From Nocardioides sp. zg-1308 (lineage in GTDB: Bacteria; Actinomycetota; Actinomycetes; Propionibacteriales; Nocardioidaceae), in contig NZ_JABJQY010000001.1 in the NCBI RefSeq assembly GCF_013155375.1, positions 62,001 through 126,000 on the forward strand: a stretch of DNA of 64,000 bases. Reading direction: 5' to 3'. A program made the translations under genes and the position numbers. Positions 8,037-16,668 of this stretch are shown piece by piece. Numbering within the stretch: position 1 is the stretch's first letter; each line of letters opens with the position of its first letter. Under the pieces are notes generated by a model. The model did no database searches. It had not been told where the DNA came from and worked only from the letters and a program-made list of their open reading frames with translations.

Positions 8037-10247
8037 TCAGCCCTTCTCCATGAATCCCGACGCCGCCGAGCGCTCGACCTCGGCGACGGCGTCGGCGAGC
8101 TCGGGCGCCTGCGCCAGCGCAGGGTCTTCGGAGAGTAGCGCCTCCGCTGCCTCCCGGGCACGCACGATGGTCTTCTCGTCGCGCAGCACCCGCAGCGTCA
8201 CCAGCCCGGACCGGAAGCCGGACTGGCTCGCCCCGAGCACGTCGCCCTCGCGGCGCTGCTCGAGGTCGACGCGGCTCAGCTCGAAGCCGTCGGTGGTCGA
8301 CGCGACGGCGTCGAGCCGGTCGCGCGCCGGCGACCCCAGCTCGGCGTGGGAGACGAGCAGGCACAGGCCCGGGAGCCCGCCCCGGCCGACGCGGCCGCGG
8401 AGCTGGTGCAGCTGGGAGACACCGAACCGGTCGGCGTCGAGGAGCACCATCATGGTGGCGTTGTGCACGTCGACGCCGACCTCGATGACGGTCGTGGAGA
8501 CCAGCACGTCGACGTCGCCGGCCGCGAAGGCGCGCATGGTGCGGTCCTTGTCGTCGGGCGCGAGCCGGCCGTGCAGGACGGCGGTGCGCAGTCCGCGGAG
8601 CGGTCCGGCCGCCAGCTCCTCGTGGACGTCCTCCACCGCGGCCAGCGACCGCTTGGGCGGCGCGATCTCGGCGCCCTCCTCGTCGAGGTCGACCTGGTCG
8701 GTCTCCCCCTCCTCCCCGGAGTCGCCGGAGATCCGCGGGCACACGACGTAGACCTGGTGGCCCTTCTCGACCTCCTCGCGGACGCGCTGCCACACCCGCT
8801 CGATCCAGCTCGGCTGGTCCGCGAGGGGCACGACGTTGGTCTGGATCGGCGCGCGGCCGGCGGGGAGCTCGGCGAGGACGGACGTCTCGAGGTCGCCGAA
8901 GACCGTCATCGCGACCGTGCGCGGGATCGGGGTCGCGGTCATCACCAGCACGTGGGGCGGCGTGCCGGCCTTGTCGGTGAGCGCGGCCCGCTGCTCCACG
9001 CCGAAGCGGTGCTGCTCGTCGACGACCACGAGCCCGAGGTCGGCGAACTCGACGCGGTCCTCGAGCAGCGCGTGGGTGCCGATCACGATCCCGGCCTCGC
9101 CGGTGACGATCCGCAGCATCGCCTCCTGGCGGGCCGCCCGGCCCATCGAGCCGGTGAGAAGGACGACCGAGGTGGCCTCGGCCGCCCCGCCGAGCATGCC
9201 ACCCTGGGCGAGGTCGCCGAGCATGGCCGAGATCGAGCGGTGGTGCTGCTGCGCGAGGACCTCCGTGGGCGCGAGGAGCGCCGCCTGCCCGCCCGAGTCC
9301 ACGACCTGCAGCATCGCGCGCAGCGCGACGAGCGTCTTGCCGGAGCCGACCTCACCCTGCAGCAGGCGGTTCATCGGGTGGTCACGGGCGAGCTCCTCGG
9401 CGACCAGCTCACCGATCTCGCGCTGGCCGCCGGTGAGCTCGAACGGCAGCCGCTCGTCGAACGCCGCCAGGAGCCCGTCGGGGCGACCGGCGCGGGACCG
9501 GGCGCCCTGCGCCCGGTGGGTGGCGCGCCGCCGGGCGAGGGTGAGCTGGAGGACCAGCGCCTCCTCGAACCGGAACCGCTTCTGGGCCGCGCCGAGCTGG
9601 CTCCACTCGTCGGGGGCGTGGATCCACCGCAGCGCCTGCATCACCCCGAGGAGCTCGTAGCGCTCGCGGAGCTCGGGGGTGAAGACGTCGGGGACCCCGG
9701 TGACGAGGTCGAGGGCGGCCGCCACGACCTTCTGCAGGTCCCAGGAGTAGAGCTTGGCGGTGAGCGGGTAGACCGGCATCAGCTTGCTCATCGAGGCGGC
9801 CTCGGCGCCGTCGAGCGCGAAGCCGTGGGGCTGGTCGAGCTGCCAGCTGCCGCGGAACTGCTTGGCCTTGCCGGTGAAGACCGCCCTGCTGCCGGGGCGG
9901 AACTCGGCCTCGTGGCGGTCCGCCAGGCCCTGGTAGGGGCTGAACAGGGTGACGGAGAAGTCGGGACCGTCGGTGCGCAGCCGCACCGTCGTACGGAACT
10001 GGCGCCGGTTGCCGCCGAAGAACGAGGCGCTCTCGCAGGACCGCACCTCGCCGACGATCGTCAGCTGCTCCCCCACGACCGGCGTGGCGACCTCGGAGAG
10101 CTCGGTGGCGGCGACGTAGCGGCGCGGGAAGTGGCGCAGCAGGTCGCCCACCGTGGCCAGGCCGAGGCCCTCCTCGGCGAGCTTGCGCTTCTTGTGGTGG
10201 GAGCCGAACACCGCTTGGATCGGGCTGTCAGGCGTGATCGCGACCAT
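8037..10247 (-). CDS. recG: ATP-dependent DNA helicase RecG
   Basis: A 736-residue superfamily 2 helicase that reverses stalled forks and branch-migrates Holliday junctions. An N-terminal OB-fold wedge domain spans about residues 50-180. Walker A is GEVGSGKT (298-305), the DEQH box is at 410-413, and the C-terminal helicase motif RGRVGRGG is present. A short acidic Glu/Asp-rich insertion near residues 510-530 is not part of the E. coli enzyme but is common in actinobacteria. It lies 27 bp downstream of the DAK2 gene and 10 bp upstream of rsmD, so it is in the operon. Confidence 0.96.
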   Translation of the reverse strand: MVAITPDSPIQAVFGSHHKKRKLAEEGLGLATVGDLLRHFPRRYVAATELSEVATPVVGEQLTIVGEVRSCESASFFGGNRRQFRTTVRLRTDGPDFSVTLFSPYQGLADRHEAEFRPGSRAVFTGKAKQFRGSWQLDQPHGFALDGAEAASMSKLMPVYPLTAKLYSWDLQKVVAAALDLVTGVPDVFTPELRERYELLGVMQALRWIHAPDEWSQLGAAQKRFRFEEALVLQLTLARRRATHRAQGARSRAGRPDGLLAAFDERLPFELTGGQREIGELVAEELARDHPMNRLLQGEVGSGKTLVALRAMLQVVDSGGQAALLAPTEVLAQQHHRSISAMLGDLAQGGMLGGAAEATSVVLLTGSMGRAARQEAMLRIVTGEAGIVIGTHALLEDRVEFADLGLVVVDEQHRFGVEQRAALTDKAGTPPHVLVMTATPIPRTVAMTVFGDLETSVLAELPAGRAPIQTNVVPLADQPSWIERVWQRVREEVEKGHQVYVVCPRISGDSGEEGETDQVDLDEEGAEIAPPKRSLAAVEDVHEELAAGPLRGLRTAVLHGRLAPDDKDRTMRAFAAGDVDVLVSTTVIEVGVDVHNATMMVLLDADRFGVSQLHQLRGRVGRGGLPGLCLLVSHAELGSPARDRLDAVASTTDGFELSRVDLEQRREGDVLGASQSGFRSGLVTLRVLRDEKTIVRAREAAEALLSEDPALAQAPELADAVAEVERSAASGFMEKG

Positions 10248-10274
10248 GGAGGAATCCTGCCGGAGGGGTGCCGG

Positions 10275-11945
10275 TCACTCGACGCTGACGAGCAGCGGGT
10301 AGCGCGGCTGGCCGCCCTCGTGGACCGCGACGTCGACGTGCGGGTGGCGCTCCTCGACGCGCGCGCAGACCCGTGCGGCGAGGTCGTTGCCGTCCTGCCC
10401 CGCGACGATGGTGACGAGCTCGCCACCGCCGGCGAGCAGGCGCTCGAGGACCTCGTGGGCGACGGCCTCGAGGTCGGCGCCGACGACCGCGAAGTCGCCT
10501 GCGATGACACCGAGGGCGTCACCCGGCTCGCACGGCCCGGCCATGGTGATCGCCTGCCGGGCGGCGACCGTGACGGCGCCGTGGCGGGCGTGGCGGGCGG
10601 TCGCGGTCATCTCCCGGACGTCGGCGTCGAACGTGCGGCCCGGCTCGTGGACCGAGATCGCCGCGAGGCCCTGCACCTGGGCCTGGGTGGGGATCACCTC
10701 GACCGACACGTCGTGCTCCGCCTCGGCGGTGCGAGCCGCGATCTCGGCGGCGCGGACGGTGTCGCCGTCATTGGGCAGCACGACCACCTCGGAGGCGCCG
10801 CAGCCGGTGATGGCCTCGAGCAGCTGGCCGGTCGAGGGACGACGGCCGGGACCGCCGGGGACGACGAGGGCACCGGCGGACTCGAAGAGCTCCGCCAGCC
10901 CGGGTCCGGCCGCCACCGCGACGACCCTGCGGCCGGTGCGGGCGGTGCGGCCCGAGGCCCGGTGCCGGGCCTCGGCCGCCTGGTCCGCGAAGTGGGTGAC
11001 CCGGATCCGGTGCGGCCGGCCGGCGACCACGCCCGCCTCGATCGCCGCACCGACGTCGTCGACGTGGACGTGGACGTTCCACAGGCCGTCGCCGCCGACG
11101 ACCACGAGGCTGTCCCCCAGCGCCCCCAGCGCCTCGCGGAGCACGGGGATCGCCTCCTCCTCGGCGTCGCGCGCGGTCTCGAGGAGGTAGATCACCTCGT
11201 AGCCCGGGCCGTCCTCCGCTGGGTCACCGCCCGACGAGCCGTCGGGGAGGGTGACCGGGATGTGGTGCGTCCCGATGGGCGCGGCGAGCTGCATCGGGCG
11301 CCGGCCGGTCGCGGTGGTCTCGACGGCGTCGAGCACCACGGTGAGGCCGCGACCGCCCGCGTCGACGACACCGGCACGGGCCAGCACGGGGAGCTGCTCC
11401 GGCGTACGGGCGAGGGCGGTGCGCGCCGCGGCGGCCGCGGCGGTGAAGACGTCGCGGGCGCGGGCGCCCGGCCGCTGCGCGGCCACGCGGGCGGCGTCGG
11501 AGGCGGCGCGCGCCACCGTGAGGATGGTGCCCTCGACGGGGGTGCCGACCGCGGCGTAGCTGGCGTCGGTCGCCGCCTGCATCGCAGCCGCGATCGTGTG
11601 CGCGCGCCGGTCCTCGAGGCCCGCGCCGGCCAGGTGGGTGACGTAGGCGCGCAGCATCTGGCTCAGGATCACCCCGGAGTTGCCGCGGGCACCCATCAGC
11701 GCGGCACGCGCCAGCAGCGCCAGCCCCTCCTCGATGCCGAGGCCGGGGTCGGCGGCGCGGGCGGCGCGCAGCTCGTCACGGGCGGCCGAGACGGTGAGGA
11801 ACATGTTGGTGCCGGTGTCGCCGTCGGGGACGGGGTAGACGTTGAGCGCGTCGATCTCCTCGCGGGCCGCGGAGAGCGCATCGGTGGCGATGTCGACGAA
11901 CCGGGCAACCGCGTCGAGGTCGATGCCGTGGGTGACTGGCTCCAT
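10275..11945 (-). CDS. DAK2-domain kinase, FakA/YloV-like
   Basis: A 556-residue protein with an N-terminal DAK2 (dihydroxyacetone-kinase L) domain. YPVPDGDTGTNM at about 37-48 coordinates Mg-ATP, and GARGNSGVILSQ follows. The C-terminal half is the FakA extension. In Firmicutes FakA phosphorylates fatty acids bound to a DegV/FakB partner. No DegV gene is present in this window, so that role here is inference. The gene is first in the recG-rsmD-coaD cluster and divergent from rpmB, a conserved arrangement. Confidence 0.86.
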   Translation of the reverse strand: MEPVTHGIDLDAVARFVDIATDALSAAREEIDALNVYPVPDGDTGTNMFLTVSAARDELRAARAADPGLGIEEGLALLARAALMGARGNSGVILSQMLRAYVTHLAGAGLEDRRAHTIAAAMQAATDASYAAVGTPVEGTILTVARAASDAARVAAQRPGARARDVFTAAAAAARTALARTPEQLPVLARAGVVDAGGRGLTVVLDAVETTATGRRPMQLAAPIGTHHIPVTLPDGSSGGDPAEDGPGYEVIYLLETARDAEEEAIPVLREALGALGDSLVVVGGDGLWNVHVHVDDVGAAIEAGVVAGRPHRIRVTHFADQAAEARHRASGRTARTGRRVVAVAAGPGLAELFESAGALVVPGGPGRRPSTGQLLEAITGCGASEVVVLPNDGDTVRAAEIAARTAEAEHDVSVEVIPTQAQVQGLAAISVHEPGRTFDADVREMTATARHARHGAVTVAARQAITMAGPCEPGDALGVIAGDFAVVGADLEAVAHEVLERLLAGGGELVTIVAGQDGNDLAARVCARVEERHPHVDVAVHEGGQPRYPLLVSVE

Positions 11946-12169
11946 CGAGTCGGTGTGCTCCCGGGTGTGCGTGGACGGGTCGAACGGGCGGTCGGTCTGG
12001 TGGGATGATCAGCGGGTTGTGGTGCGCGCCACAGGGTAGTGCCCGCCTCCGACCGTGCTGCGATTTCATCTCGTCGCCGGTCCTCGGCTACTCTTTCCCG
12101 GTTGCCCGCTGCCGCCCTCGGTGGCTCGGGCCCTTCAGAACATCACCCTCGAACGGATCGGAGTGCACG

Positions 12170-12355
12170 GTGGCTGCCGTCTGCGACATCTGCGCCAAGA
12201 AGCCGGGCTTCGGAAACAACCGTCCCTGGTCGCGCAAGATCACGAAGCGTCGCTTCAACCCCAACATCCAGCGCGTCCGGGCGACCGTCAACGGCACGCC
12301 CAAGCGCCTGAACGTCTGCACCGGCTGCCTCAAGGCCGGCAAGGTCACCCGCTGA
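12170..12355 (+). CDS. rpmB: 50S ribosomal protein L28
   Basis: A 61-residue ribosomal protein. CDIC near the N-terminus and CTGC near the C-terminus give the zinc-binding form; GNNRPWSRKITKRRFNPN is typical L28 sequence. The start is GTG 12170 (reads MAAVCDIC), preceded by a CGGAG ribosome binding site. Upstream, 224 bp separate it from the divergent DAK2 gene. A strong terminator follows at 12378-12402. No Zur-type operator is evident. Confidence 0.96.
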   Translation: MAAVCDICAKKPGFGNNRPWSRKITKRRFNPNIQRVRATVNGTPKRLNVCTGCLKAGKVTR

Positions 12356-12377
12356 CCTGATCCCAGACCTCGTACGA

Positions 12378-12402
12378 GCCCCCGTCGCACTGCGGCGGGG
12401 GC
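12378..12402 (+). terminator. Strong hairpin terminator of rpmB
   Basis: GCCCCCGTCGC pairs with GCGGCGGGGGC across a 3-base loop (ACT), giving an 11-bp stem with one G-T wobble, 22 bp after the rpmB stop. It is followed by TTCGTCGT rather than a pure T-run, as is usual in high-GC actinobacteria. Confidence 0.8.
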
Positions 12403-12430
12403 TTCGTCGTGGTGGGGGCGGGTTGCTTGC

Positions 12431-12456
12431 GGTTTCCCCGCATATGCGGGGAAACC
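12431..12456. repeat. Perfect 26-bp palindrome, core CCCCGCATATGCGGGG
   Basis: The 26 bases from GGTTTC to GAAACC are exactly self-complementary with no spacer. They lie between the convergent rpmB and thiL genes, downstream of the rpmB terminator. The design (four C, G, SATATS, C, four G) recurs at 45245-45264. It could be a cruciform-prone intergenic repeat or a protein binding site. No function can be read from the sequence. Confidence 0.75.
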
Positions 12457-12513
12457 CGAACTTCCGGGGGCGTACACACCTCGAGAAGTTGGAGACTCGC
12501 CCAAGAAGTCGGT

Positions 12514-12536
12514 CGTGAGTCTCTGGGCGACTCACG
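12514..12536. repeat. GAGTC-N7-GACTC hairpin, copy 1
   Basis: CGTGAGTC (12514-12521) pairs with GACTCACG (12529-12536) around the loop TCTGGGC. Two more copies with nearly the same loop lie at 57046-57070 and 57114-57136. This copy sits 13 bp from the thiL stop, so it may also end thiL transcription. Confidence 0.7.
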
Positions 12537-12548
12537 TGCGAGGGCGGC

Positions 12549-13499
12549 TCAGAAGTGCGTCCAGCCGGTTAGCCCGTCGTACGCCGCGCCGTCGACCGTC
12601 ACGCCCTCCCCCTCGAGCACCTCGCCGACCACCTGCCAGCCGGCGGGAACGGAGGCGGTGTCGGGGAAGGTCGCGAGCAGGGAGTGGTCGTCGCCCCCGG
12701 TCAGGATGAACTGCATCGGGTCCGCGCCGAGGGCGGCGCCGACCGCCTGGAGCGGCTCGGGGATGTCGAAGGAGCCGCGGCGCACGTCGACGGCGACCCC
12801 GCTCGCCTCGGCGATGTGGCCGGCCTCGGACAGCAGACCGTCGGAGACGTCGATGAGGGAGGTGGCGCCGGCCTCGGCGGCCTCGCGGCCGGCGGCGTAC
12901 GGCGGCTCCGGACGGCGGTAGGCCTCGACGAGGACCCGCGGCGAGCGGAAGCCCCGGCCCAGGACGGCCAGTCCCCCGGCCGCCCAGCCCTGCCGGCCGG
13001 TCAGCGCGAGCACGTCGCCCGGCCGGGCGCCGGAGCGCAGCACCGGCGCCTGCGTGCACTGACCGATCACCGTCACGGCGATGACGAGCTCGTCGGCGCG
13101 CGTGACGTCGCCCCCGACGACCGTGGCACCGACGATCGCGCACTCCTCGGCGAGGCCACGTGCGAAGTCGAGGGCCCACGCCACCGGGAGGTCGGCCGGC
13201 GCGGCGAGGCCGATGGTGAGGTGGCGACCGGTGCCGCCCATCGCGTTGATGTCGGACAGGTTCTGGGCGGCGGCCCGGTGGCCGACGTCGGCGGCGTCCG
13301 CCCAGTCGCGGCGGAAGTGGCGCCCCTCGACCATGAGGTCGGTGGAGACGACCACGTGGCCGTGCTTGATGCGCAGGACGGCGGCGTCGTCGCCCGGTCC
13401 GACGAGCACGTGCTCGTCGCCCTCGAAGATGTCCACGAGCTGGGAGATGAGGCCGAACTCGCCGGTCTCGCCGAGGGTTGCGTCCGATGCGGGAGCCAT
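12549..13499 (-). CDS. thiL: Thiamine-monophosphate kinase
   Basis: A 316-residue AIR-synthase/ThiL-fold kinase that phosphorylates thiamine monophosphate to thiamine pyrophosphate. GPGDDAAVL near residue 34 and STDLMVEGRHF bind Mg-ATP. GATVVGGDVTR and SLIDVSDGLLSE are further ThiL motifs. ATG 13499 fits the family N-terminus (GETGEFGLISQL) better than the 13-residue extension. No TPP riboswitch precedes it. It is divergent from the Lrp-type sensor gene. Confidence 0.92.
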   Translation of the reverse strand: MAPASDATLGETGEFGLISQLVDIFEGDEHVLVGPGDDAAVLRIKHGHVVVSTDLMVEGRHFRRDWADAADVGHRAAAQNLSDINAMGGTGRHLTIGLAAPADLPVAWALDFARGLAEECAIVGATVVGGDVTRADELVIAVTVIGQCTQAPVLRSGARPGDVLALTGRQGWAAGGLAVLGRGFRSPRVLVEAYRRPEPPYAAGREAAEAGATSLIDVSDGLLSEAGHIAEASGVAVDVRRGSFDIPEPLQAVGAALGADPMQFILTGGDDHSLLATFPDTASVPAGWQVVGEVLEGEGVTVDGAAYDGLTGWTHF

Positions 13500-13616
13500 G
13501 ACCTCATCCCACCAGACCGGAGCCGTGACCACAGTCACCCATCCCCTGTCGGGTGGCCAGCGCCGCGCGGTAGGTTGTGCCGGTCACACCCGATGAACGA
13601 GACCGAGGAGTCCACG

Positions 13617-13853
13617 ATGGTCGTCCAGGCCTACATCCTGATCCAGACCGACGTCGGCAAGGCAGCCGAGGTTGCCCGCGAGATCGCCCAGATCAACGGC
13701 GTCACCCTCGCGGAGGACGTCACCGGTCCCTACGACGTGATCGTCCGCGCCGAGGCCAAGAACGTCGACGAGCTGGGCAAGCTCGTCGTCTCGAAGGTGC
13801 AGAACCTCGACGGCATCACCCGCACGCTCACCTGCCCGGTCGTCCACATCTGA
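13617..13853 (+). CDS. Stand-alone Lrp/AsnC ligand-binding (RAM) domain protein
   Basis: A 78-residue protein that is only the RAM domain of Lrp/AsnC regulators: VVQAYILIQTDVGK, then VTGPYDVIVRAEAKN, then a C-terminal TLTCPVVHI strand. No DNA-binding helix-turn-helix is present, so it may bind small ligands or pair with full-length regulators. ATG 13617 follows a GAGGAG ribosome binding site at good spacing; an in-frame upstream ATG at 13592 lacks one. This orphan RAM protein beside thiL is common in actinobacteria. Confidence 0.85.
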   Translation: MVVQAYILIQTDVGKAAEVAREIAQINGVTLAEDVTGPYDVIVRAEAKNVDELGKLVVSKVQNLDGITRTLTCPVVHI

Positions 13854-13878
13854 TCCGCTGACCAGCACCCGACGACGC

Positions 13879-14382
13879 GTGCAGCCACGACGACGCCTCG
13901 GCCCCGCGGGCCGGGGCGTCGCCGTGTCTGCGGCCGCCTGCGTCCTCCTCGCCGCCTGCAGCGGGGGCACGCCGGAGATCGAGGAGCGCGACCTCGACGA
14001 CGCCGACCGCGCCGCCTGCGAGGCCCTCGTGGCGGACCTGCCCGACACCCTGGCGGGCCAGGAGCGCCGCGACGTCGAGCCGGACGGCGCGCTCGGAGCC
14101 GCCTGGGGCGACCCGGCGTACGTCCTCTCCTGCGGCGTCCCGGAGCCGGAGGACTACGAGCCCACCGCGACGTGCAGCGTCATCGAGGGCGTCGGCTGGT
14201 ACGTCACCGACGACCAGCTCAGCGACCTGCAGGAGGACGCGACGCCGATCGCGCTGACCCGCACGCCCTACGTCGAGCTGCGGGTGCCCACCGACTACCG
14301 CACCGAGGGCATCGACCGCGCCCTCGCCGACCTCGCCCCGGCGCTGGAGGAGCACCTGCGCGAGGGCCTCCCCTGCCTGTAG
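13879..14382 (+). CDS. DUF3515 lipoprotein
   Basis: A 167-residue protein with an N-terminal signal peptide ending in the lipobox LLAAC (Cys at about residue 27), so it is predicted to be lipid-anchored outside the membrane. The remainder matches the DUF3515 pattern: acidic start, CEALVADLPDTL, then WGDPAYVLSCGVPEP. DUF3515 genes typically neighbour thiL and ddl in actinobacteria, as here. No function is known. The start is GTG 13879, 25 bp after the Lrp-type gene. Confidence 0.8.
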   Translation: MQPRRRLGPAGRGVAVSAAACVLLAACSGGTPEIEERDLDDADRAACEALVADLPDTLAGQERRDVEPDGALGAAWGDPAYVLSCGVPEPEDYEPTATCSVIEGVGWYVTDDQLSDLQEDATPIALTRTPYVELRVPTDYRTEGIDRALADLAPALEEHLREGLPCL

Positions 14383-14403
14383 CCCCAGAGGACTCGAGCA
14401 GGC

Positions 14404-15537
14404 TCAGCGCAGGCCGGTGTCGCGGCGCAGCGCGAGCTGGAGCAGCCGGTCGACCAGCTCGGGATAGCCGAGCCCGGACGCGGCCCACATCTGCGGGTAC
14501 ATCGAGGTGGGCGTGAAGCCCGGCATGGTGTTGAGCTCGTTGATGACGAGCGAGCCGTCGGGCATGACGAAGAAGTCGACCCGCGCCAGGCCCTCGCACG
14601 ACAGCGACTCGAAGGCACGCACCGCCATCGCGCGCAGCGCCTGCTCGGTCTCGGCCGGCAGGTCGGCGGGGATGTCGATCTCGGTGTGCTGGTCGGCGAG
14701 GTACTTGGCCTCGAAGTCGTAGAACTCGTGGTCACCACCGGTGCGCACCTCGCCCGGACGCGACGTCTCGGGCGGCCCCTCGACGGTGCCGAGCACGCCG
14801 CACTCGACCTCGCGCGCGCCCTCCATCGACTGCTCGACGAGGACCTTGGGGTCGTGGCGGAACGCCTCCTCGAGCGCGTCCTCGACCTCCGCGGCGTCGT
14901 GCACCTTGCTGATGCCCATGCTGGACCCCGCCCGGGCCGGCTTGGCGAAGGACGGGAAGCCGAGGTCCTCGACCCGCGCGCGGCAGCCGAGCGGGTCCTG
15001 CTGCCATTCCGAGCGGGTGACGACGATGCCCGGCGTGACCGGGAGGCCGGCCGCCTGCAGCACGACCTTCATGTAGGCCTTGTCCATCCCGACCGCCGAG
15101 GCGAGCACGCCCGAGCCGACGTAGCGCACGCCCGCCATCTCGAGCATCCCTTGCAGGGTGCCGTCCTCGCCCCACGGGCCGTGGAGCAGCGGGAAGACCA
15201 CGTCGACCTCGCCGATCACCGACGGCACGCTCGACGGCTCGGTCACCACGAGGTCGGTGCCGCTCGTCGCGCCCATCAGCGCGACGGGCGAGCGGTCGGC
15301 GTCCACGGACGGCAGGTCGTTGCCGCGGATGGCGAGCCGGGACGGCTCGTCGGCCTCGAGGACCCACCGGCCGTCGGTGGCGATGCCGACCGGCACGACG
15401 TCGTACGCGTCGCGGTCGATCGCCGCCAGCACGCTGCCCGCCGTCACGCACGATATGCCGTGCTCGGAGGAGCGCCCGCCGAAGACGACGGCGACGCGCG
15501 GCTTGCGTGCGGTCTTGTCCTGCGAGGTGTCGTTCAT
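14404..15537 (-). CDS. ddl: D-alanine--D-alanine ligase
   Basis: A 377-residue ATP-grasp enzyme that makes the D-Ala-D-Ala dipeptide for peptidoglycan. VVFGGRSSEHGIS near the N-terminus, LLHGPWGEDGTLQG in the middle and INELNTMPGFTPTSMYP near the C-terminus are the Ddl signatures. The residue after MPGFT is in the usual D-Ala-type context, so there is no sign of a D-lactate-forming variant. ATG 15537 is preferred over the six-residue longer frame. It is divergent from the PLP enzyme gene. Confidence 0.95.
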   Translation of the reverse strand: MNDTSQDKTARKPRVAVVFGGRSSEHGISCVTAGSVLAAIDRDAYDVVPVGIATDGRWVLEADEPSRLAIRGNDLPSVDADRSPVALMGATSGTDLVVTEPSSVPSVIGEVDVVFPLLHGPWGEDGTLQGMLEMAGVRYVGSGVLASAVGMDKAYMKVVLQAAGLPVTPGIVVTRSEWQQDPLGCRARVEDLGFPSFAKPARAGSSMGISKVHDAAEVEDALEEAFRHDPKVLVEQSMEGAREVECGVLGTVEGPPETSRPGEVRTGGDHEFYDFEAKYLADQHTEIDIPADLPAETEQALRAMAVRAFESLSCEGLARVDFFVMPDGSLVINELNTMPGFTPTSMYPQMWAASGLGYPELVDRLLQLALRRDTGLR

Positions 15538-15569
15538 CGGCTCGACCCTATCCACCTACGCTGGCGCGC

Positions 15570-16664
15570 ATGGCAGCAGACACGACCCCCGACCCGGCCG
15601 GCCCGTCCCTCAGGCCCGGCACGATCGCCGTCACCGCCGGACGTCCCGAGCGGACGCCGGACGCCCCGCTCAACACGCCGATCACCATGGCGGCGACGTA
15701 CGTCGCCGGCGGCGAGGTGGAGTACGGCCGCTACGGCAACCCGACCTGGACCGCCCTCGAGGACGCCCTGGGGGCGCTGGAGGGTGGACGCTGCCTGACG
15801 TTCGCCTCCGGGCTGGCGGCGGTGGCGACGGTGCTCGACCTGGTCGGCGCCGACGGCACGGTGGTCGTGCCCCGGCACGCCTACACCGGCACGATGATGC
15901 AGCTCGCCGACCTCGAGTCACGCGGCCGGCTCAAGGCCGAGCTGGTCGACATCACCGACACGGAGGCCGTCGTCGCGGCGTGCGCCGACGCCGCGCTCGT
16001 GTGGCTCGAGTCGCCGACCAACCCCGCGCTGGAGGTCGCGGACATCGCGACCATCACGGCCGCCGCCCACGAGGCGGGGGCGTACGTCGTCGTCGACAAC
16101 ACCTTCGCCACTCCCCTGCTGCAGCGTCCGCTGGAGGACGGCGTCGACCTGGTCGTGCACTCCGCCACGAAGTACCTCGCCGGGCACTCCGACGTGCAGA
16201 TGGGCGCGATCGTCACCCGCGACGACGAGCTGCACGGCGTGATCAAGGGCCGCCGCGACCTGGTCGGCGCGATCCCGGGCCCGTTCGAGGCGTGGCTGAC
16301 GCTGCGCGGGCTGCGCACGCTGCACCTGCGCGTCGAGCGGGCCCAGGCCAACGCCCAGGAGCTCGTACGCCGCCTCGGCGAGCACCCCGCGCTGTCGGAG
16401 GTCCGCTACCCGGGGTTCGGCGGCATCGTGAGCATCGTGCTCGCCCAGGGTGAGATGGCGGCCGACCTGCTCAGCCGCAAGACGCGCCTGTGGGTCCACG
16501 CCACCTCGCTCGGTGGCGTCGAGTCGACCCTCGAGCGCCGTCGGCGTTGGAAGGCCGAGGCGGCGACCATCCCCGAGGGGCTCGTCCGGCTCTCCGTCGG
16601 CGTCGAGGACGTCGAGGACCTCTGGGAGGACCTGCGCGACGCGCTGGACGGGTGCGTGGGCTGA
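15570..16664 (+). CDS. Cys/Met-metabolism PLP enzyme (cystathionine gamma-synthase/lyase family)
   Basis: A 364-residue fold-type I PLP enzyme. YGRYGNPTWTALEDALGALEGG, LVWLESPTNP and DNTFATP are family motifs; HSATKYLAGHSD carries the PLP lysine. C-terminal SVGVEDVEDLWEDL is also typical. It should act on cystathionine, O-acylhomoserine or methionine; the exact reaction cannot be told from motifs. ATG 15570 lies 32 bp from the divergent ddl start. It ends 4 bp from the convergent gpsA. Confidence 0.87.
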   Translation: MAADTTPDPAGPSLRPGTIAVTAGRPERTPDAPLNTPITMAATYVAGGEVEYGRYGNPTWTALEDALGALEGGRCLTFASGLAAVATVLDLVGADGTVVVPRHAYTGTMMQLADLESRGRLKAELVDITDTEAVVAACADAALVWLESPTNPALEVADIATITAAAHEAGAYVVVDNTFATPLLQRPLEDGVDLVVHSATKYLAGHSDVQMGAIVTRDDELHGVIKGRRDLVGAIPGPFEAWLTLRGLRTLHLRVERAQANAQELVRRLGEHPALSEVRYPGFGGIVSIVLAQGEMAADLLSRKTRLWVHATSLGGVESTLERRRRWKAEAATIPEGLVRLSVGVEDVEDLWEDLRDALDGCVG

Positions 16665-16668
16665 ACCC

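Noticed and set aside
12431..12456. Possible CRISPR repeat (CCCCGC...GCGGGG resembles type I-E repeats)
   Set aside because: Single copy, perfectly self-complementary without spacers, and no second repeat at regular distance; no cas genes in the window.
12549..13616. TPP riboswitch near thiL
   Set aside because: No CUGAGA/ACYYGA-type core was found in the 117 bp upstream of thiL.
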